Shown one piece after another: positions 62,948-64,000 of a DNA stretch of 64,000 nucleotides. Each line of letters starts with the position of its first letter. Position 1 is the stretch's first letter. The notes under the pieces are model-generated. The model saw only the letters and a program-made list of their open reading frames with translations, did not search any database and was not told where the DNA came from. Source of the stretch: Cynocephalus volans. Lineage: Eukaryota; Chordata; Mammalia; Dermoptera; Cynocephalidae. Made by a program: the position numbers and the translations under genes. The stretch spans positions 51,392,907 to 51,456,906 of the forward strand of contig NC_084463.1 in the NCBI RefSeq assembly GCF_027409185.1, read 5' to 3'.

Positions 62948-63355
62948 ATTTTCTGGTGCTTATAACAGAATACTTGAAACTGGGTAATTTATAAAGAAAT
63001 AGAATTTATTTATACTGTTTTGGAGGGTGGGAAGTCCAAGGTCCAGGGAGCACATCTGGTGAGAACTGCCTTCTGGGTGAGAACTCTCTCCAGGGTCCTG
63101 TGGTGAGCAGAGTATCACATGGTGAGAGTGGCCTGAGCAAGAGAGCCAACCTCCTCACTCACTGTCCTTATAAAGTCATCAGAATCACACCCATGACAAT
63201 CCATAAAACCATAAACTCATAACTCCATGAACGGATCAGTCCATTCACAAGCGCACAGTACCCTCAATCCAATCTCCTCTTAAAGGCCCCACTTTCCACC
63301 ACCATATTGTGGGTTAAGTGCCAACATGAGCTTGAGGGGACATTCAAACCACAGA
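62948..63355 (-). mobile_element. MaLR-type LTR, minus strand
   Basis: It opens TTCTGGTGCTTATAACAG and ACTTGAAACTGGGTAATTT, passes GGGTGGGAAGTCCAAGGTCC, and ends ATTCAAACCACAG. Confidence 0.8.
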
Positions 63356-63704
63356 AGACCATAAGAGTGGTCTGTCTCCACGGCCTCACCATACCCCTTA
63401 CGCCTCCCTCAAACACACTGAGGTAGAGGAAGGTGGATGTCTCCCAGGTCCACCAACTCTGACGGGCTCCTTGAACAGGGGTGACCTTCACAAGAGGATG
63501 TTAGGCATGTCTCCACAGTCCCTGAAGCCATCAGGACGAGGGCAGCTCTGATGGGTGCTGGCATGTGTTTCACAGATAACGACCCTGTGGGTGAGAGGAG
63601 GAATTGCAGAGGCGGGAATGCCCACCCATCAGGGCCCATGCATGCTGGGCTGGACCAGGGGCTTTGCCTATTCGGGATGTTGGCTCTTCAGAACTGTATG
63701 TGGG
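63356..63704. other. unassigned sequence
   Basis: No gene or repeat recognised. Confidence 0.4.
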
Positions 63705-63812
63705 AAGTGTGGATACCTCCACATTACAGATACAGAAATGGATGTTCAGGGACAGGAAGTAACTTCCCAAGGCCACACCAACAGTTCAGTAGAGCCAGCA
63801 CTGAGGGACAAG
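63705..63812 (-). repeat. MIR fragment
   Basis: The reverse complement of the MIR core is visible: ACATTACAGATACAGAAATG, then AGTAACTTCCCAAGGCCACA. Confidence 0.6.
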
Positions 63813-64000
63813 TATCCACTCCCACCAGCTAAGTGAGAGGTGAGGGCTGGACCATGGCTTCCTGGATGGAGGAAATAGAGAGGTTCCCAGCCCTGGTGTA
63901 CACACACCTTTTCTCAGTTATCCAACCAAACACAAATTAGGTGCTGGTGAAAGGATTCTGCAGATGTAATTAAAGTTCTGAATGAGTGGACCCTAAGACA

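Noticed and set aside
58601..64000. Exons of SNAP47
   Set aside because: Gene order suggests SNAP47 may be nearby, but I found no open frame with splice sites that I could match.

Overview
This is mammalian nuclear DNA: one split vertebrate gene inside a long, repeat-dense stretch full of LINE-1 (L1), MaLR LTRs, MIR fragments and tRNA-derived SINEs. The SINEs are the best species clue. They derive from tRNA-Ile, occur as monomers and head-to-tail dimers, and resemble the CYN SINEs described from colugos (Dermoptera). I favour a colugo; a horseshoe-bat-type lineage with a similar tRNA SINE is not excluded.

The only protein-coding gene I can support is a trypsin-like serine protease on the minus strand, recognised as PRSS38 (marapsin-2). 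Five coding exons run from 35139 down to 8854: 34998-35139, 34662-34824, 33666-33937, 9391-9533 and 8854-9108. All junctions have GT/AG sites and the phases join without a frameshift into a 324-residue protein. It has a signal peptide, an activation site, all three catalytic residues and five conserved disulfide pairs. Intron 3 is about 24.1 kb and is built almost entirely of nested transposable elements. If gene order matches human 1q42.13 (SNAP47, PRSS38, WNT9A), SNAP47 lies beyond the right edge and WNT9A beyond the left edge.

Layout: 1-8.5 kb is the 3' flank (L1, MaLR, SINEs and an unidentified GC-richer block at 2.15-5.1 kb). 8.57-9.53 kb holds exons 5 and 4 and a candidate poly(A) signal. 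9.5-33.7 kb is intron 3. 33.7-35.2 kb holds exons 3 to 1, with a CpG-rich degenerate repeat in intron 2. 35.3-47.5 kb is mainly L1. 47.6-54.6 kb is GC-rich, with a 30-bp minisatellite and a strong CpG island at 52.74-53.46 kb that has no recognised gene. 54.6-64 kb holds L1, MaLR, a degenerate telomere-like array at 56.84-57.54 kb, and mostly unassigned sequence.

I see no CRISPR, operon or other prokaryote-type system and no clear case of a new multi-gene system. The most unusual items are short. They are a U4 snRNA fragment and a tRNA-Arg 5' fragment inserted into other repeats, a second GC-rich type of tRNA-like SINE, five identical 28-bp tandem copies grown from L1 sequence, two L1 copies with 5' inversions, an S1-pocket change in the protease, and the orphan CpG island.
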